Below, piece after piece: positions 3,817-5,749 of a DNA stretch of 5,749 bases (positions are counted from its first letter, which is position 1; the number at the start of each line of letters is the position of its first letter). Source of the stretch: Thiomargarita sp. (GTDB lineage Bacteria; Pseudomonadota; Gammaproteobacteria; Beggiatoales; Beggiatoaceae). The notes beneath the pieces are model-generated. The model worked only from the letters and a program-made list of their open reading frames with translations. It made no database searches and had not been told where the DNA came from. The stretch lies in the NCBI GenBank assembly GCA_020721025.1, contig DYNO01000195.1:1-5749 (forward strand), in the 5' to 3' direction. Position numbers and translations under genes: made by a program.

Positions 3817-5745
3817 ATGTTTCAACCCGTCACGATGCACCATGTTTCGCTGTTGGTTTTAACTGAAAATGTGCCCCTTGTCGCGCAGATTCTGGGAGAA
3901 CAAGGTACATTTCATCCTGAAAAAACTGAAACCTTGCGAGAACACCTTCCCGAACAACTTGGACAAGAATTTCACCGTCAATTTCAGAATGCCATCAATC
4001 GGTTAAATAAAATTATTCAGCAAACTCAATTTTCTCCTCCCAAAGAAATTATTGAGCCATATCAACTGGTTAGTTTAGAAGAATTGCAATCACTGGATGC
4101 AGAATTAAGCAAGATATGGGCACAATTTTCTGAATTGGAAGAACAGCGGCATCAAACGCGAGATAAATTGCACGAATTGAAGCAACTGTTTGAAACATTG
4201 GAAAAATTCAAAAAATTAGATATCGATTTAAACCTGTTACACACGCCGCGTCATTTTCTCAATCTCCACATTGGCACAGTTCCCATCACCAATTTGACAC
4301 AACTCAGCAACTCCCTTATGTTAGCCGGAAATTTTGTGCAATGCTTTCATCAGATTGATAAATTAGCTTATTGTGTTGTCGTGGGAACGTTGCAGCAGCA
4401 AGATCAAGTGAATTCTGTGTTAAAACACGCTGAATTTCGTCCGCTTGCCATTCCTGGAGAATTTCATAGCCATCCTCAACAAGTGCATCGGGAATTGACT
4501 GCGGAAACCTCGCGCTTACAGCAAAGAATTCAACAAATTGACGCGCGCAAACAGGAATTAGCCAGCCAATATCACAAGTTTTTGTACCACGCTCACCAAA
4601 TGCTAAATCGGGCGGCAGCCTTTGCAGAATTAAGTGGATCGTTGCAAAAACGGGGCGCATTGACCTTGATTGCCGGCTGGTTGCCGCGGGATGAATTACC
4701 ACGTTTACAAGCGGCATTACAGCAAAAATTGTCACAACCTCAAGTGCTTACCCACCGCCCGCCTACACATGAGGAATTTAAAACAGTACCCTCACTCACC
4801 CGACATCATCCAATATTTGCGGCATATCAAGCACTTGTTAAAAATTACGGTATTCCACGTTATGGGGAGTTTGACCCGACTTATTTATTCACAGTATCAT
4901 TTTTACTGATGTTTGGCATGATGTTTGGTGACGTGGGACAAGGATTGATCATTGCCGGGGTGGGATGGTATGGGCGGAAGTTTTTGAAAAATTTCAGTTT
5001 ATTTTTTATCGCCGCGGGATTATCCTCTTGCTTATTTGGGTTCGTTTACGGCAGTGTCTTCGGCAAACATCTCCTCACGCCATTGTGGATAGAACCGTTG
5101 AGCGATCCTTTTCTCATGTTACAAGTGGCACTTTATTGGGGCGTGGGATTTATTTCGCTTGCGGTGATCATCAAAATTATCAACAGTTTGCGAGAAGGCG
5201 AATTTGCTGCGGCATTGTTTAATAATACGGGAGTCGCGGGTATTTGTTTGTATTTGGGTGGATTTTATGCGATACAACAGTGGATGCTGACTCAAAATTT
5301 TGGGATGACACAACAATTGGTAGTTGCGATTCCCTTGGCGATCATTTTTATGTACAAATGGTATGAGAATAAAATGCCATTGATTGAGCGTCTCTTGGTG
5401 AGTTCGATAGAAACTTTTGAGTCAGTTATCAACTACTTAGCGAATACGTTGTCATTTTTACGAGTGGCAGCTTTTAGCTTAAATCACACTGCATTGGCAA
5501 TTGCAATTTTTACCCTAGCCGATATGATGCACGGTTCAGCGTGGTGGATGATGGCGGTGGCGGGAAATGTGTTTATTATTATTTTAGAAGGAGCTATTGT
5601 CACAATTCAAGTATTGCGTTTGGAGTATTACGAGGGTTTTTCGCGCTTTTTCAGCGGGGATGGTCGGATGTTTCGTCCGCTTACCTTGGGGCTATTGTAT
5701 AGAACCGATTTGAAATCTTTAATACCAAGTGAAACAGGTCTATAA
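3817..5745 (+). CDS. ntpI: V-type ATP synthase/ATPase subunit I
   Basis: This is the large stator subunit (equivalent to eukaryotic subunit a) of a rotary V/A-type ATPase. It forms the ion half-channels next to the c-ring and, with its cytosolic half, the link to the peripheral stalk. At 642 residues it has normal bacterial length. Residues 1 to about 335 are cytosolic, with coiled-coil-like stretches at about 89-138 and 222-260. The membrane half has about seven segments: around 356-384, 393-416, 432-455, 464-487, 499-515, 544-568 and 576-600. Family hallmarks are YGEFDPTYLF (349-358), FGMMFGDVGQG (366-376), NTLSFLRVAAF (543-553) with R549 as the likely essential arginine facing the c-ring, E591, and LEYYEGFSRFFSGDGRMFRPL (602-622). 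The window ends four bases after its stop. Other subunits (K, A, B, D, E) are not seen and may follow. Whether it pumps H+ or Na+ cannot be told from this subunit alone. The symbol follows the Enterococcus name; atpI is also used. Confidence 0.94.
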   Translation: MFQPVTMHHVSLLVLTENVPLVAQILGEQGTFHPEKTETLREHLPEQLGQEFHRQFQNAINRLNKIIQQTQFSPPKEIIEPYQLVSLEELQSLDAELSKIWAQFSELEEQRHQTRDKLHELKQLFETLEKFKKLDIDLNLLHTPRHFLNLHIGTVPITNLTQLSNSLMLAGNFVQCFHQIDKLAYCVVVGTLQQQDQVNSVLKHAEFRPLAIPGEFHSHPQQVHRELTAETSRLQQRIQQIDARKQELASQYHKFLYHAHQMLNRAAAFAELSGSLQKRGALTLIAGWLPRDELPRLQAALQQKLSQPQVLTHRPPTHEEFKTVPSLTRHHPIFAAYQALVKNYGIPRYGEFDPTYLFTVSFLLMFGMMFGDVGQGLIIAGVGWYGRKFLKNFSLFFIAAGLSSCLFGFVYGSVFGKHLLTPLWIEPLSDPFLMLQVALYWGVGFISLAVIIKIINSLREGEFAAALFNNTGVAGICLYLGGFYAIQQWMLTQNFGMTQQLVVAIPLAIIFMYKWYENKMPLIERLLVSSIETFESVINYLANTLSFLRVAAFSLNHTALAIAIFTLADMMHGSAWWMMAVAGNVFIIILEGAIVTIQVLRLEYYEGFSRFFSGDGRMFRPLTLGLLYRTDLKSLIPSETGL

Positions 5746-5749
5746 CCCA

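Noticed and set aside
3860..3866. Another TAACTGA heptamer
   Set aside because: It is inside the V-ATPase coding sequence as a single copy and is explained by codons, so it is not evidence of a repeat array.
4316..4735. A 139-codon open frame on the - strand inside the V-ATPase gene
   Set aside because: It lies wholly within a well-supported gene on the other strand, and its translation shows no recognisable domain or start signal.
4670..5222. Two open frames of 79 and 85 codons on the + strand in another frame of the V-ATPase gene
   Set aside because: They are out-of-frame readings of conserved membrane-domain codons, with no family resemblance and no ribosome binding site.
1..5749. A multi-gene defence, CRISPR or mobile system
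   Set aside because: No regular spaced repeats, nuclease-effector pairs, integrase, or tRNA attachment sites are visible, and the genes belong to unrelated functions.

Overview
The window reads as a stretch of chromosome from a moderately AT-rich gammaproteobacterium. The best guess is a relative of the large sulfur bacteria (Beggiatoa, Thioploca and Thiomargarita, family Beggiatoaceae). The arguments are a dCTP deaminase of the 188-residue pseudomonad-like type, a DUF2066 protein (a proteobacterial family), a DUF928 protein (a family I know mainly from cyanobacteria and these sulfur bacteria), an Rpn/PD-(D/E)XK transposase-like tail, and a V-type rather than only F-type ATPase gene. The taxonomic call is inference; no rRNA or tRNA is present to anchor it.

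Layout, all genes on the + strand: (1) positions 1-197 hold the 3' end of an Rpn-family nuclease/transposase-like gene that runs off the left edge. (2) After a 162-base AT-rich gap comes a tightly packed pair, a zinc-ribbon Nudix hydrolase (360-914) and a secreted DUF2066 protein (916-2016), with one base between stop and start. (3) A 289-base AT-rich gap contains a small GNRA-loop hairpin, a tandem 9-base repeat with a TAACTGA heptamer, a short inverted repeat and a plausible extended -10 promoter. It leads into a secreted DUF928 protein (2306-3013) with a strong ribosome binding site. (4) A long wobble-rich hairpin (3022-3059) separates this from dcd, dCTP deaminase (3109-3675). (5) A 141-base gap with two small inverted repeats precedes the V-type ATPase subunit I gene (3817-5745), which ends four bases before the window does.

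The genes do not form one pathway. Nudix and dcd are nucleotide-metabolism enzymes. DUF2066 and DUF928 are exported proteins of unknown function. Subunit I is the stator/membrane part of a rotary ion pump whose other subunits probably lie beyond the right edge. I see no CRISPR array, RNA gene, complete insertion sequence or phage feature, and no convincing sign of a new multi-gene system. The most interesting items are the DUF928 gene with its structured leader region, the hairpin between it and dcd, and the V-ATPase gene in what may be a vacuolate sulfur bacterium.
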